The notes: a model not told the origin generated them from the sequence alone. 64,000 bases of DNA from JACDAN01 sp963801855 (GCA_963801855.1 CAWDGK010000003.1:1-64000); one strand, 5' to 3'. Positions 33,121-42,732 are shown, numbered from the stretch's first letter. Numbers and translations are program-made.

Positions 33121-35073
33121 ATGGCGTTGCTCAGCAGGCTGGCGCGCATCAGCCTGCTCTGGAAATTCGCGCTCGTCAACCTGATCCCGATTCTGCTGCT
33201 CGGGGTCGTCTTGCAGCACTATTTGCAGAGCCGCGTCTCCGAGCGCGCGGTCGCCGACGCCACGAGGCAGGCTCTGGCGGTCTCGCGCAGCGAGGTCGAG
33301 CGCTACCTCTCTCAGCACGACCTCGTCTTCGGGCTGACGAAGCCGGAAGTGCTTGCCCTGGACGAGACTCTTCGGCGCCCCGAGAACATGCGGCACGTCC
33401 AGGGAGTCACGGTCTGGAATCGCTCGCTGAGGGTCGTGTACTCCCCCAGGCGCCGTGAGATCAACCGCAGAGTCCCGCTCACGAGCGACGTCAGGCTCGC
33501 GCTCAGCGGCGAGGTGGTCTCGCACCGCACCGGAGACAACCTGGACGTCCACGTGCCCCTCTGGCTCGATGCGAGCCGCCGTCCGGCCGGCGCCGTCCAG
33601 ATCTCGGTCGACTACTCGCGGATCGAGGCCGGCGTGCAGGGCCGGGTGAACAACTACTTGCTGCTGATCTTCCTCGGGCTCGCGGTTCTGTACGGGATCA
33701 TGTTCCGCATCGTCGCGGGCGCTTCGAAGGCCCTGCGCCATCAGGCCGCGGTGAACGAGCACCAGGCGCTGCACGACTCGCTGACGGATCTTCCGAACCG
33801 GACGCTCTTCCACGACCGCGTCCATCAGGCCCTTGCCTCCGCCCGGCGCGACCACGTTCCTGCGGCCGTGATGATCATGGACCTCGACCGGTTCAAGGAG
33901 GTCAACGACACGCTCGGCCACGCGAGCGGCGACGAGCTCCTGAAGCAGATTGGTCTCCGCCTCCGCGAGTCGCTCCGAGACAGCGACACGGTCGCGAGGC
34001 TCGGAGGAGACGAATTCGGCGTCCTCCTTCCGAAGGTGCTCGACGCGGAAGCGGCGGTCGCCGTCGCCCGCAAGCTGCGGACGACGCTCGAGGAGCCGCT
34101 GACGGTTCACGGGCTCGCCCTCCAGATGGAGGCGAGCATCGGAATCGCCCTCTTCCCCGACCACGGCTCGGACGTGCAGGGCCTGCTCCAGCGCGCCGAC
34201 GTGGCCATGTACGTGGCCAAAGAGCATCCGTCGGGGTGCGAGGTCTACACCCGCGAGCGAGACGAGTACAGCCCGGACCGCCTGACGCTCCTCACGGAGC
34301 TCCGCCGCGCGATCGACCGGGGCCAGCTCGTCCTCCACTACCAGCCGAAGGCCGACCTTCGCACCGGGGAGATCCAGGGTGTCGAGGCGCTCGTGCGCTG
34401 GAACCATCCCGAGCGCGGGATGATCCCTCCCGACGAGTTCATCCCACCGGCCCAGAAGACGGGCGTAATCGCTCCGCTGACGCTGTTCGTCCTCGACGAG
34501 GCGCTCCGCCAATGCCGGACGTGGGCGCTCCAGGGGCTCGATCTCTGCGTCGCCGTCAACCTCTCGACCCGGAACCTGCTCGACGTCCACCTCCCCGACA
34601 CCGTCGGCGAGCTGCTCGCCCGCTGGGAGGTGCCGGCCCGGCTGCTCGAGCTCGAGATCACCGAGAGCACGATCCTCGCCGACCCCGTTCGGGCGATGCA
34701 GATCCTGTCCCGGCTCGACGAGATGGGCATCCGCCTCGCGATCGACGACTTCGGCACCGGCTATTCCTCGCTCGCCTACCTCAAGCGGCTGCCGGTCGAC
34801 GAGTTGAAGATCGACAAGTCGTTCATCCTCGGCATGGACGAGAGTGAGAACGACGAGGTCATCGTGCGCTCGACGATCGACCTCGGCCGAAACCTGGGGC
34901 TCAGAGTGGTCGCCGAAGGAGTCGAGTCCCAGGCGGCGTGGAACCGGCTCCAGGCACTCGGCTGCGACGTCGCGCAGGGGTACTACCTCAGCCGACCGGT
35001 GCCGGCCGAGCAGCTGACGGAATGGCTCCGCGACCGGAAGCCCGGGTCGCAGCGCCGCCTCCGCTCCGCCTAG
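33121..35073 (+). CDS. Membrane GGDEF-EAL bifunctional c-di-GMP enzyme
   Basis: This 650-residue protein starts at ATG 33121 with GAGGAGG upstream. A TM helix (~15-35) and a second (~178-200, 'YLLLIFLGLAVLYGIMFRIV') enclose a ~140-residue extracytoplasmic sensor domain. The diguanylate cyclase domain has 'HDSLTDLPNRTLFHDRVHQA' and an intact 'RLGGDEFGVLLP' (~295). The EAL domain has 'GVEALVRWNHPERGMIPPDE' (~421), 'IDDFGTGYSSLAYLKRLPVD', 'KIDKSFI' and 'VVAEGVES'. All key residues are present in both, so it could make and break c-di-GMP in response to an external signal. No RxxD inhibitory site was sought in detail. Confidence 0.93.
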   Translation: MALLSRLARISLLWKFALVNLIPILLLGVVLQHYLQSRVSERAVADATRQALAVSRSEVERYLSQHDLVFGLTKPEVLALDETLRRPENMRHVQGVTVWNRSLRVVYSPRRREINRRVPLTSDVRLALSGEVVSHRTGDNLDVHVPLWLDASRRPAGAVQISVDYSRIEAGVQGRVNNYLLLIFLGLAVLYGIMFRIVAGASKALRHQAAVNEHQALHDSLTDLPNRTLFHDRVHQALASARRDHVPAAVMIMDLDRFKEVNDTLGHASGDELLKQIGLRLRESLRDSDTVARLGGDEFGVLLPKVLDAEAAVAVARKLRTTLEEPLTVHGLALQMEASIGIALFPDHGSDVQGLLQRADVAMYVAKEHPSGCEVYTRERDEYSPDRLTLLTELRRAIDRGQLVLHYQPKADLRTGEIQGVEALVRWNHPERGMIPPDEFIPPAQKTGVIAPLTLFVLDEALRQCRTWALQGLDLCVAVNLSTRNLLDVHLPDTVGELLARWEVPARLLELEITESTILADPVRAMQILSRLDEMGIRLAIDDFGTGYSSLAYLKRLPVDELKIDKSFILGMDESENDEVIVRSTIDLGRNLGLRVVAEGVESQAAWNRLQALGCDVAQGYYLSRPVPAEQLTEWLRDRKPGSQRRLRSA

Positions 35074-35085
35074 GAATTGCCCGCC

Positions 35086-35108
35086 GCGAAACGGTTCACC
35101 CGTTTCGC
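35086..35108. terminator. Hairpin between convergent genes
   Basis: A perfect 9-bp stem GCGAAACGG / CCGTTTCGC with a 5-nt loop starts 13 bp after the GGDEF-EAL stop, and 58 bp before the stop of the convergent small ORF. There is no T tract. Its symmetry and place suit a bidirectional terminator. Confidence 0.65.
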
Positions 35109-35165
35109 CTAGAGACGCCCCCTCAAATCGAAGCGCCCTAGCTCCCCGGGGCGAGCGCAGGCGAA

Positions 35166-35432
35166 CTACGCAGCCGGGCGGTAGTGGCGCTCGAGGAGCG
35201 CGTGCGAGAGGTCCCAGTGTGCGGCGACCAGCTCGGAGCGGTTTTGCTCGAGGGTCTCGCGGTCGGAGCCGTTCGCTCGAAGAGCCTGCCGCGCAAGCAC
35301 GAGGTCGGCGATCGCACCGACCAGATCCTCGACCGTCGGTCGATCCGGATGGAGCCGCGCAGGAGCAGAGGGCCGCAGAGACATGCTCATGTCCCCAGTG
35401 TCATCGGCGTGAATCAAGAAATGGTTAAGCAC
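35166..35432 (-). CDS. Small hypothetical protein (up to 88 aa)
   Basis: The open frame begins 'MLNHFLIHADDTGDMSMSLR', but an internal ATG ('MSMSLRPSAPARLHPDRPTV') gives a more compact ~74-residue protein. The core 'VEDLVGAIADLVLARQALRA' and 'ELVAAHWDLSHALLERHYRP' forms two amphipathic helices. No family was recognised. The convergent arrangement with the c-di-GMP enzyme and the hairpin in between supports a separate transcription unit. Confidence 0.55.
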   Translation of the reverse strand: MLNHFLIHADDTGDMSMSLRPSAPARLHPDRPTVEDLVGAIADLVLARQALRANGSDRETLEQNRSELVAAHWDLSHALLERHYRPAA

Positions 35433-35478
35433 GAGAAAACCTTTTCGGAGTTGTCACTGAGTTAGCATCGCCCGTCCA

Positions 35479-36924
35479 ATGGAGCTTTCGGTATCGGGCC
35501 CCGACCCCCTTGCCGTCGAGGCTCGGGTGGTTGCACTCGCCGTCCGCGAAGGGCAAGCCCCCGCCGGCGCGCTCGGAGAGCGCGTCAAGGAGCTGCTGGA
35601 CGCCGAAGGCTTCCGCGGTGAAGCCGGCAAGGCGATCCTGCTCCACATTCCCGAGCGCGTCGCGGTGGCGGGTCTCGGAAGCGAGATCGACGGGGATGCG
35701 CTCCGCGTCGCAGCGGCCGCTGTCACCCGGCTCATATCCGCCGGTGGAGGGCCGCTCGGCTGGGTTCTCGACGACTCACTCCCAATCTCGACCGAGGAAC
35801 AGGCGCGCGCTGTCGTCGAAGGCGTGCTCCTCGGCGGCTACGACCCGGGAGTCCGGAAGACCGCAGGCCGGAAGGAAGAGCTCGAGGGGATCGTGTTCGT
35901 CGGCGGCGACGAAGCCGTCCGCGAGACGGCCGAGCGGGCCGCCGTCGTCGCGCACTGGGCAAACCGCGCGCGAGACTTCGCGAACGAGCCCCCGAACGAC
36001 CTGACGCCGGCCGGTCTGGCCGATCGAGCCGAGGAGATCGCGGCCGCGTCCGGCGGTCGTATCCGGTCCGAGTCCTTCGGGCCGGAGCGGATGGCAGAGC
36101 TCGGCATGGGCTCTTTCGGCGCAGTCGCTCAGGGGAGCCACAACGAGCCCCGCACGATCGTGCTCCGGTACGAGCCGGAAGACGCCCAGGGTGACACCGT
36201 GCTCGGGCTCGTCGGCAAGGCGGTGACGTTCGATTCCGGCGGAATCTCGATCAAGCCGGCGCTCTACATGGAGGACATGAAGGGCGACATGGCCGGCGGC
36301 GCGGCGGTCCTCGCCGGAATCGGCGCGATCGCAGAGCTGGGGCTCCCGGTGCGCGCGATGGCTGTTGTCGGTGCGACCGAGAACATGGTGGGCGGCGGCT
36401 CGTTCCGGCCCGGCGACATCGTGAAGGCCGCGAACGGCAAGACGATCGAGATCGTGAACACGGACGCCGAAGGCAGGCTCGTCCTGGCAGACGTCCTCTG
36501 GTACGCACGCGAGCAGGGCGCGACGCACATCGTGGACTTCGCCACACTGACCGGCGCGATGGAGAAGGCTCTCGGCGACCTCTACGCGGGCGTCTTCGGC
36601 AACGACGACGAGTGGCGGGATCGGGTGGTCGCGGCAGGCAACCGGAGCGGCGACCACGCGTGGGCCCTTCCGATCCACCGCCGGTTCCGGAAGTACACGG
36701 AGTCCGCCTTCGCCGACCTGAAGAACTCGTCCGTCCGCGGCCAGGCGATCCCCGCCTACGCCGCCGGTTTCCTCCAGGAGTTCGTCGGCGAGGGGCCCTG
36801 GGCCCACGTTGACATGGCCGGAACCGGGTTCCTCACCTGGTCTCGCGAGGACTACCTCGTCCAGAAAGGCGGCACAGGGTACGGCGTGCGGCTGATCGCG
36901 GAACTGGCGCGGTCTCTGCCGTGA
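35479..36924 (+). CDS. pepA: Leucyl aminopeptidase (M17 family)
   Basis: This 481-residue cytosolic metallo-aminopeptidase starts at ATG 35479. The N-terminal macro-like domain is followed by a catalytic domain with 'ANEPPNDLTPAGLADRAEEI', 'LVGKAVTFDSGGISIKPALY' (first metal Lys/Asp), 'MEDMKGDMAGGAAVLAGIGA' and the family signature 'EIVNTDAEGRLVLADVLWYA'. Active as a hexamer in known members, it removes N-terminal Leu and other residues from peptides. Its stop overlaps the acyl-CoA dehydrogenase start (GTGA), linking peptide breakdown to branched-chain acyl oxidation. Confidence 0.95.
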   Translation: MELSVSGPDPLAVEARVVALAVREGQAPAGALGERVKELLDAEGFRGEAGKAILLHIPERVAVAGLGSEIDGDALRVAAAAVTRLISAGGGPLGWVLDDSLPISTEEQARAVVEGVLLGGYDPGVRKTAGRKEELEGIVFVGGDEAVRETAERAAVVAHWANRARDFANEPPNDLTPAGLADRAEEIAAASGGRIRSESFGPERMAELGMGSFGAVAQGSHNEPRTIVLRYEPEDAQGDTVLGLVGKAVTFDSGGISIKPALYMEDMKGDMAGGAAVLAGIGAIAELGLPVRAMAVVGATENMVGGGSFRPGDIVKAANGKTIEIVNTDAEGRLVLADVLWYAREQGATHIVDFATLTGAMEKALGDLYAGVFGNDDEWRDRVVAAGNRSGDHAWALPIHRRFRKYTESAFADLKNSSVRGQAIPAYAAGFLQEFVGEGPWAHVDMAGTGFLTWSREDYLVQKGGTGYGVRLIAELARSLP

Positions 36925-38054
36925 ACCTCGATCTCACCGACGAGCACGAGCTCCTCCGAAGCACAGTCCGCGACTTCGCGCTCCAGCGCGTCGCGCCCGT
37001 CGCGGAGGAGCTCGACCGCGAGCACCGCTTCCCGTACGACCTCGTCAAGGAGATGGCCGAGCTCGGGTTGATGGGGATGACGATTCCCGAGGAGTACGGC
37101 GGCGCAGGCACCGACACGGTCTCGTATGCGATCGCCATCGAGGAGCTCACGCGTGTGGATTCCTCCGTCGCGATCACGGTTGCCGCCCACCACTCCCTCG
37201 GCACCCTCCCGATCTACCTCTACGGAACCGAGGAGCAGAAGCGGGAATGGGTGCCGCAGCTTGCGTCGGGGGAGAAGCTCGCCGCGTTCGGCCTGACCGA
37301 GCCGGAGGCCGGCTCGGACGCCGGCGCGACCCGGACGCGCGCCGAGCTCCAGGACGGCGAGTGGGTCGTCAACGGCTCCAAGATGTTCATCACGAACGCC
37401 GGGACCGACATCTCTGCCTGCGTCACGATCACGGCGCTCACCGGCGAGGGCGAGACCTCGAACATCATCGTTCCCAACGGGACGACCGGCTACGAGATCG
37501 CCGCGCCGATGCAGAAGCTCGGCTGGCGGGCGTCGGACACCCGCGAGCTCTCGTTCCGCGACGTTCGCGTCCCCGAAGGCAACCTCCTGGGACCGCGCGG
37601 GAAGGGCTTCCAGCAATTCCTCGAGATCCTCGACGGGGGCCGCATCTCGGTCGGCGCGATGGGCCTCGGCCTCGCCCAGGGTGCCTACGACCTTGCGGCC
37701 GCCTACGCGAAGGAGCGGAAGCAGTTCGGGAAGCCGATCTCGGCCTTCCAGGCGATCCAGTTCCAGCTCGCGGACATGGCGACCGAGATCGAGGCGGGCC
37801 GCAACATGGTCTACAAGGCCGCCTGGCTCAAGGATCAGGGGCGCCCGTTCGGCAAGGAAGCCGCCATGGCGAAGCTCTACACCGGCGAGCTCTCGCACCG
37901 CGCCGCGAATGCAGCGCTACAGATCCACGGCGGCTACGGCTTCATGGACGAGTATGCGATCTCGCGCCTCTACCGCGACCAGAAGATCCTGGAGATCGGC
38001 GAGGGCACGAACGAGGTGCAGCGCATGGTGATCGCCAAGCACTTGGGTTTTTAG
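36921..38054 (+). CDS. Acyl-CoA dehydrogenase (short/branched-chain type)
   Basis: This 377-residue FAD flavoprotein starts at GTG 36921 in overlap with pepA. 'PEEYGGAGTDTVSYAIAIEE', 'AFGLTEPEAGSDAGATRTRA' (FAD/substrate region), 'MFITNAGTDISACVTITALT' and 'YAKERKQFGKPISAFQAIQF' are family motifs. The C-terminal 'SRLYRDQKILEIGEGTNEVQ' includes the catalytic Glu position of short- and branched-chain enzymes. Coupling to leucyl aminopeptidase and the presence of MCC subunits in the window favour isovaleryl-CoA or another branched-chain substrate. Confidence 0.92.
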   Translation: MNLDLTDEHELLRSTVRDFALQRVAPVAEELDREHRFPYDLVKEMAELGLMGMTIPEEYGGAGTDTVSYAIAIEELTRVDSSVAITVAAHHSLGTLPIYLYGTEEQKREWVPQLASGEKLAAFGLTEPEAGSDAGATRTRAELQDGEWVVNGSKMFITNAGTDISACVTITALTGEGETSNIIVPNGTTGYEIAAPMQKLGWRASDTRELSFRDVRVPEGNLLGPRGKGFQQFLEILDGGRISVGAMGLGLAQGAYDLAAAYAKERKQFGKPISAFQAIQFQLADMATEIEAGRNMVYKAAWLKDQGRPFGKEAAMAKLYTGELSHRAANAALQIHGGYGFMDEYAISRLYRDQKILEIGEGTNEVQRMVIAKHLGF

Positions 38055-38970
38055 GGCAGGCGCCTGGTCTCGACTGCGGCGGTGTCTCGGAGCTCCGGCG
38101 TGCAGCCGCCGACTGCGTAAAGCGATCCGTCGACGTGGAAGAGCGACAGGGCGTGGCGAGGCTCGAGCGGTGCCGGGCCGTTGCGCCAGCGCCCCTCGGA
38201 CGCGTCATAGATCTGGTACGTCCGTTCCCAGACTGCGTGGATCTCGTCGCCGACGACCGTCGCACCGAGGAGCTCCATCGGCTTCGGCAACTGCGGCCCC
38301 GGTCGCCACCGTGCACGCTTCGGGTCGAAGATCCAGACCTCCCGCAACTGCTGCTCGCCCCGCCGCCCGCCGATCACCCAGATCTCGTCGCGGAAAGACA
38401 CCGCGCCGAAGGCGTGGACAGGCCGCGGTAGCGGCGCCGAGCGCGTCCAGCCTCCACCCCGCGCCGTCGTGAAGTACACGGAGCGAAGCTCCTCCCGCTG
38501 CGTGTCGTACCCGCCGAGCACGTAGATCCGGTCGCCGGCGCTCACCGCCGAGTGGTTGTAGAGCCGACGCGGCAGCGGATCCCCGTCTCCCCACCCCCGC
38601 CCCGGCTCGAAGACGAACACCTGGCGGCCGCCCCCGGCCGGCGTCGTCCCTCCAATGACAAAAAACCGGTCTTCGAGCGCGGCGCCCGCGCCGGCACGCA
38701 CCGGCTCCGGGAGCCTTGGAAGTGTCGTCCACGACTCCCGCTCGGGTCGAACCGCTGTACACGGTCGAGCCGGGTTCCCGCGCCGCCGAACATCCCGCCG
38801 GCGACGTAGATCTTCCCGCCCAGCTCGGCCGCGGCGACATAGCTTCGCCGGTTGGCCATCGGCGTCGTGAACTCCCACTCACCGACCGCCGGCCCTGTCT
38901 GCTCCTTGGTCTCGCCGCCGCCACAGCCCGCAAGGACGACGAGCAGAAGGAGGGCGCTACGTCTCGGCAA
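38051..38970 (-). CDS. Kelch-repeat lipoprotein, one frameshift
   Basis: This exported beta-propeller protein has about 306 residues. TTG 38970 gives 'MPRRSALLLLVVLAGCGGGE', a clear lipobox; TTG 38997 is a longer alternative. Kelch blades are seen as 'YVAAAELGGKIYVAGGMFGG', 'RFFVIGGTTPAGGGRQVFVF', 'RIYVLGGYDTQREELRSVYF', 'EIWVIGGRRGEQQLREVWIF' and 'SLYAVGGCTPE'. A G is missing near 38750 (CCCGAGC where CCCGGAGC restores the frame). The propeller probably binds a ligand or partner on the cell surface. The 3' end overlaps the acyl-CoA dehydrogenase end by 4 bp. Confidence 0.82.
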
Positions 38971-39821
38971 TGACGTGCTGCAGCTTGCGACGCTCAACGC
39001 GCCGTTCCTTCATCCGGCGCGGATCTGGCACCGGCACGGCCGTCAGCAATGCCTTGGTGTATTCGTGCTTCGGGTGCTCGTAGACCTCGTCGGCAGTCCC
39101 CATCTCGAGAATCTGCCCGTTCTTCATCACGGCGATGTGGTCGCTCATGCCGCGCACGACTGCGAGATCGTGGGAGATGAAGAGGTAGGTCAATCCGAAG
39201 TCGCGCTGGAGATCCTTCAGCAGATTGAGGATCTGGGCCTGGATCGAGATGTCGAGTGCCGAGACCGGCTCGTCGCAGACGATGAGCGAGGGGTTCAGCG
39301 CCAGGGCGCGCGCCACGCCGACACGCTGGCGTTGCCCGCCGGAGAACTCGTGCGGATAGCGGTTCAGGTAGTCCGGGTTGAACCCGACGACGTCGAGGAG
39401 CTCGCGGACCCGCCCGCGCCGGTTCTTCTTCGTCCCGACGCCGTGCACCTCGAGGGGCTCGGAGACGATGTCGCCCACCGTCATCCGTGGATCGAGCGAC
39501 GCGTACGGATCCTGGAAGACGATCTGCATCTCGCGGCGCATCCGGCGCAGATCCTCGCGTCCGAGCTCGGTCAGCTCCTGCCCTTTGAAGAGGATCGAGC
39601 CTGCGGTCGGCTTGATGAGCTGCAGGATGCAGTAGCCGGTGGTCGACTTCCCGGAGCCGGACTCGCCGACGAGCCCGAGTGTCTTCCCCTCGGCGATGTC
39701 GAAGCTCACGCCGTCGACGGCCTTCACCGTGTGCGAGACCCGCTCGATCAGGAATCCGGCCTTGACCGGGAACTCCTTCCGGAGGTCGCGAACCTGCAGG
39801 AGCGCGCCGTTGTCCGCTCAT
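38957..39821 (-). CDS. oppF: Oligopeptide ABC transporter ATPase (OppF-type), one frameshift near the start
   Basis: This ~287-residue ABC ATPase starts at ATG 39821, overlapping the oppD stop (ATGA). An extra G near 39814 must be removed to join the start to 'NGALLQVRDLRKEFPVKAGF'. Walker A is 'GLVGESGSGKSTTGYCILQL', the Q-loop 'QIVFQDPYASLDPRMTVGDI', the signature 'EFSGGQRQRVGVARALALNP', Walker B 'LIVCDEPVSALDISIQAQIL' and the H-loop 'FISHDLAVV'. It pairs with OppD to power peptide uptake. The C-terminal 'AVPVPDPRRMKERR' fits the OppF/DppF extension. It is the last gene of the opp operon. Confidence 0.92.
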
Positions 39822-40819
39822 GCGCTCACCAGCTCGCGTTCGCTGGCCGGGTGCTCCGAGCGAACGAGGTGGCCGGGGCGGATGGGACGGAGCTCAGGGA
39901 GCCGGTCGACACAGCCGTCGTTCATGTTTGCGTGGGGACAACGGGGGGCGAAGCGGCAACCCGTCGGCGGCGCGATGAGATCCGGCGGGCGGCCGGGGAT
40001 CGAGCGCAGCCTGCCCTGGCGGATGTTCTCGCCCTCGAGCTGCGGCAGGGCGCCGAGCAGAGCTTCTGTGTAGGGATGCTCGGGCCGGTCGAACAGGTCC
40101 TCGGTTCCGGCGTGCTCGACGATCTGACCCGCGTACATGACCGCTACCTCGTCGGCCGTCTCGGCGACGACGCCCATGTCGTGGGTGATGATGATCATCC
40201 CCATCTCGTGCTCCCGCCGGAGCTCCTCCAGGAGGTCGAGGATCTCCGCCTGGACGGTGACGTCGAGCGCGGTCGTCGGCTCGTCGGCGATCAGGAGCTT
40301 CGGGCTGCAGGCGAGCGCGATCGCGATCATCACGCGCTGGCGCATTCCGCCGGAGAACCGGTGCGGGTAGTCGCTCAGCCGCTCGGCGGCCCTCGGGATC
40401 TGCACTTCCTCGAGCAGCTCGACCGCACGGCGCACCGCGTCGTCCTTCGAGTACCCGTAGTGCCGGTCGAGCACCTCGGTGATCTGCGTCTTGATCCGCA
40501 GCGTCGGGTTCAGCGACGTCATCGGATCCTGGAAGATCATCGCCATCTCCTTCCCGCGGACGTCCTCGAGCTGGCGCTCCGAGAGCGTCGTCAGGTCACG
40601 TCCGAGGAAGTTGACGGAGCCCTTGACGATGCGGGCCGGCGGCTTCGGGATCAGCCCCATCAGCGAGAGGGCCGTCACCGACTTCCCGCAGCCGGACTCG
40701 CCGACGATCCCGAGCGTCTTCCCCGCCTCGACCGTGAAGCTGATCCCGTCGACGGCCTTGACGACGCCCTCGCGCGTGAAGAACTGGGTGTGGAGATCCT
40801 TGACCTCGAGGAGGGGCAT
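39818..40819 (-). CDS. oppD: Oligopeptide ABC transporter ATPase (OppD-type)
   Basis: This 333-residue ABC ATPase starts at ATG 40819 (one-base overlap with the oppC stop). Walker A is 'GIVGESGCGKSVTALSLMGL', the Q-loop 'MIFQDPMTSLNPTLRIKTQI', the signature 'RFSGGMRQRVMIAIALACSP', Walker B 'LLIADEPTTALDVTVQAEIL' and the H-loop 'IITHDMGVV'. The C-terminal Cys cluster 'TGCRFAPRCPHANMNDGCVD' is typical of OppD/DppD proteins, which can hold an iron-sulfur cluster. It forms the heterodimeric motor with OppF. Confidence 0.95.
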   Translation of the reverse strand: MPLLEVKDLHTQFFTREGVVKAVDGISFTVEAGKTLGIVGESGCGKSVTALSLMGLIPKPPARIVKGSVNFLGRDLTTLSERQLEDVRGKEMAMIFQDPMTSLNPTLRIKTQITEVLDRHYGYSKDDAVRRAVELLEEVQIPRAAERLSDYPHRFSGGMRQRVMIAIALACSPKLLIADEPTTALDVTVQAEILDLLEELRREHEMGMIIITHDMGVVAETADEVAVMYAGQIVEHAGTEDLFDRPEHPYTEALLGALPQLEGENIRQGRLRSIPGRPPDLIAPPTGCRFAPRCPHANMNDGCVDRLPELRPIRPGHLVRSEHPASERELVSA

Positions 40820-41772
40820 CAGTGCTCCTTGGTCTCCCGGGTGCGCGGATCGAGCGCGTCGCGCATGCCGTCGGCGATGAAGTTCGCGCAGAGGACGAGC
40901 AGTGCGATCGCGATGCTCGGAATCGCGATCATGTTGGGATGGACGCGGTACACCGCCCGCCCCTCCTGGGCCATCGAGCCGAGCGACGCGTCCGGCGGGC
41001 TGATCCCGAGCCCGATGAACGACAGGAACGCCTCGCCGAGGATCACGCCGGGAAGCTCGAGAAAGATGGCGATGATCAGGACGCCTAGGGTGTTCGGCAA
41101 GAGGTGGCGACTGAGGATGCGGTGCCAGCGTGCGCCGACCGCCTTCGCAGCGCGAACGTAGTCGTTCTCCTTCAGTGTGATGATCTGCCCCCGGACGATC
41201 CGGGCCGCGGTGAACCAGCTCGCGATCGACAGCGCGACCACCATCGTCCACATGTTGTTCTCGCCGATGATCGCGAGCACGATGATCGCGAACGGCAGGT
41301 ACGGAAGGCCGTAGAGGGCGTCGAGCAGACGCATCTGCGCGTTGTCGAGGCGCCCGCCCGCGAATCCGGAGATCGAGCCGTAGACGACGCCGATCAGGAG
41401 GATCGCCAGGGTCGCACCGATACCGATGGCGATCGAGATGCGGCCACCGAGCGCGAGCTTCGTCAGGAGATCCTTGCCGAGTTGGTCGGTTCCGAGCGGG
41501 TGCTGGAGCGACGGGCTCTCGTAAGCCTCGGAGAAGTTGACGGGGTCGTTCGTGATGTCGTACGGCGACACGATCGGCCAGATCAGGCAGAACAGCGAGA
41601 AGGCCAGGAAGGTTGCCCCGGCGATCACCGCGGCCCGGTTCTGGAGGTAGCGGCGCCAGGCGTCGCGCCAGAGGCTCGAGCGCTGGACGGGCGCGCCGGC
41701 CTGCGTGGCGAGGTCCGCGAGCACGGGGGCTGCTTGTCCGGTGGCGGCGACTTCGCGCGGATCGAGGGTCAT
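40819..41772 (-). CDS. oppC: Oligopeptide ABC transporter permease (OppC-type)
   Basis: This 317-residue inner-membrane permease has a cytoplasmic N-terminus and about six helices. The N-terminal OppC_N segment includes 'WRRYLQNRAAVIAGATFLAF'. 'HPLGTDQLGKDLLTKLALGG' is the family hallmark. The coupling EAA loop is 'NDYVRAAKAVGARWHRILSR', followed by 'GEAFLSFIGLGISPPDASLG'. It forms the translocation pore with OppB. Its start overlaps the oppB stop by 4 bp. Confidence 0.95.
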   Translation of the reverse strand: MTLDPREVAATGQAAPVLADLATQAGAPVQRSSLWRDAWRRYLQNRAAVIAGATFLAFSLFCLIWPIVSPYDITNDPVNFSEAYESPSLQHPLGTDQLGKDLLTKLALGGRISIAIGIGATLAILLIGVVYGSISGFAGGRLDNAQMRLLDALYGLPYLPFAIIVLAIIGENNMWTMVVALSIASWFTAARIVRGQIITLKENDYVRAAKAVGARWHRILSRHLLPNTLGVLIIAIFLELPGVILGEAFLSFIGLGISPPDASLGSMAQEGRAVYRVHPNMIAIPSIAIALLVLCANFIADGMRDALDPRTRETKEH

Positions 41773-42698
41773 GTACGGGCATCCCGGGTCCGCGGATCGA
41801 GAACCCCGTAGAGGATGTCGACGACGAGGTTGGCCAGCACGATCACGACCGACGTGAGCACCGTGATCCCCATCACGACCGAGTAGTCACGAGAGGAGAT
41901 CGCGGTCACGAAGTAGCGGCCGATTCCCGGGATCGAGAAGATCAGCTCGATCACGAAGGTTCCTGTGATGATGAAGCCGAGCAGCGGCGCCATCGCCGTC
42001 ACCGCGGGGATCATCGAGTTGCGGAGCACGTGCACGACGACGACTCGGGGCCAGCGAAGCCCCTTCGCCTTCGCGGTCCGCACGTAGTCCTGCTGCAGCG
42101 TCTCCAGCATGGATCCCCGCACGAGCCGGGCGATGTACGCCATCGGCCCCAGGCCGAGGGCGACCGCCGGCAGCACCTTGTACTTCCAGCTTCCCTCCCA
42201 GCCGTTGGTCGGTAAGAGGCCGCCCTTCAGCGAGACGTAGTAGATGAGCAGCGTCGCGACCAGGAAGCTCGGGACTGCGTACCCGATGTTCGAGAGGAAC
42301 ATCAGGCCGTAGTCGTACTTGGTGTTCTGACGTAAGGCCGCGATCACGCCCATCGGGATGCCGAAGACGAGCGCCAACACGAACGCCAGCACCCCGAGCT
42401 GCACCGACTTCGGGAAGTGCTCCTTGATGATGTCGTTGACCGTACGGTCGCGGGACACGAGCGAGGGTCCGAGGTCGAATGTGAAGACGCCCTTCACGTA
42501 GAGGGCGTACTGGACGTACCAGGGCTCGTCGAGGTTGAACTTCCGCTCGAGGTTCCGCTGAACGGCAGGCGCCACCGCGCGGCTGGACTGCCGGAAGGGG
42601 TTCCCCTCGATCTGCCGCATGAGGACGAACGTCAGGAAGATGACGAGCAGCAGGACGGGGATCGTCCAGAGGAGCCGGCGGATGATGAACGCCGTCAT
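41769..42698 (-). CDS. oppB: Oligopeptide ABC transporter permease (OppB-type)
   Basis: This 309-residue permease begins 'MTAFIIRRLLWTIPVLLLVI', a classic OppB/DppB start. About six helices follow, with the periplasmic loop 'NLDEPWYVQYALYVKGVFTF', 'GIPMGVIAALRQNTKYDYGL', the EAA loop 'QQDYVRTAKAKGLRWPRVVV' and the C-terminal 'IELIFSIPGIGRYFVTAISS'. An 87-bp gap with a strong hairpin separates it from oppA, so permease expression is probably lower than that of the binding protein. Confidence 0.95.
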   Translation of the reverse strand: MTAFIIRRLLWTIPVLLLVIFLTFVLMRQIEGNPFRQSSRAVAPAVQRNLERKFNLDEPWYVQYALYVKGVFTFDLGPSLVSRDRTVNDIIKEHFPKSVQLGVLAFVLALVFGIPMGVIAALRQNTKYDYGLMFLSNIGYAVPSFLVATLLIYYVSLKGGLLPTNGWEGSWKYKVLPAVALGLGPMAYIARLVRGSMLETLQQDYVRTAKAKGLRWPRVVVVHVLRNSMIPAVTAMAPLLGFIITGTFVIELIFSIPGIGRYFVTAISSRDYSVVMGITVLTSVVIVLANLVVDILYGVLDPRTRDART

Positions 42699-42732
42699 GG
42701 TCTGGTCCTACCCCGATTCGTCGCCCGTCTAA

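Noticed and set aside
33055..34590. 511-codon leftward ORF opposite the GGDEF-EAL gene
   Set aside because: No motif and no ribosome site; the plus strand carries GGDEF and EAL signatures at these positions.
38852..41161. 769-codon rightward ORF across oppF, oppD and oppC
   Set aside because: Antisense to well-defined ABC ATPase and permease genes; its translation shows no recognisable domain.
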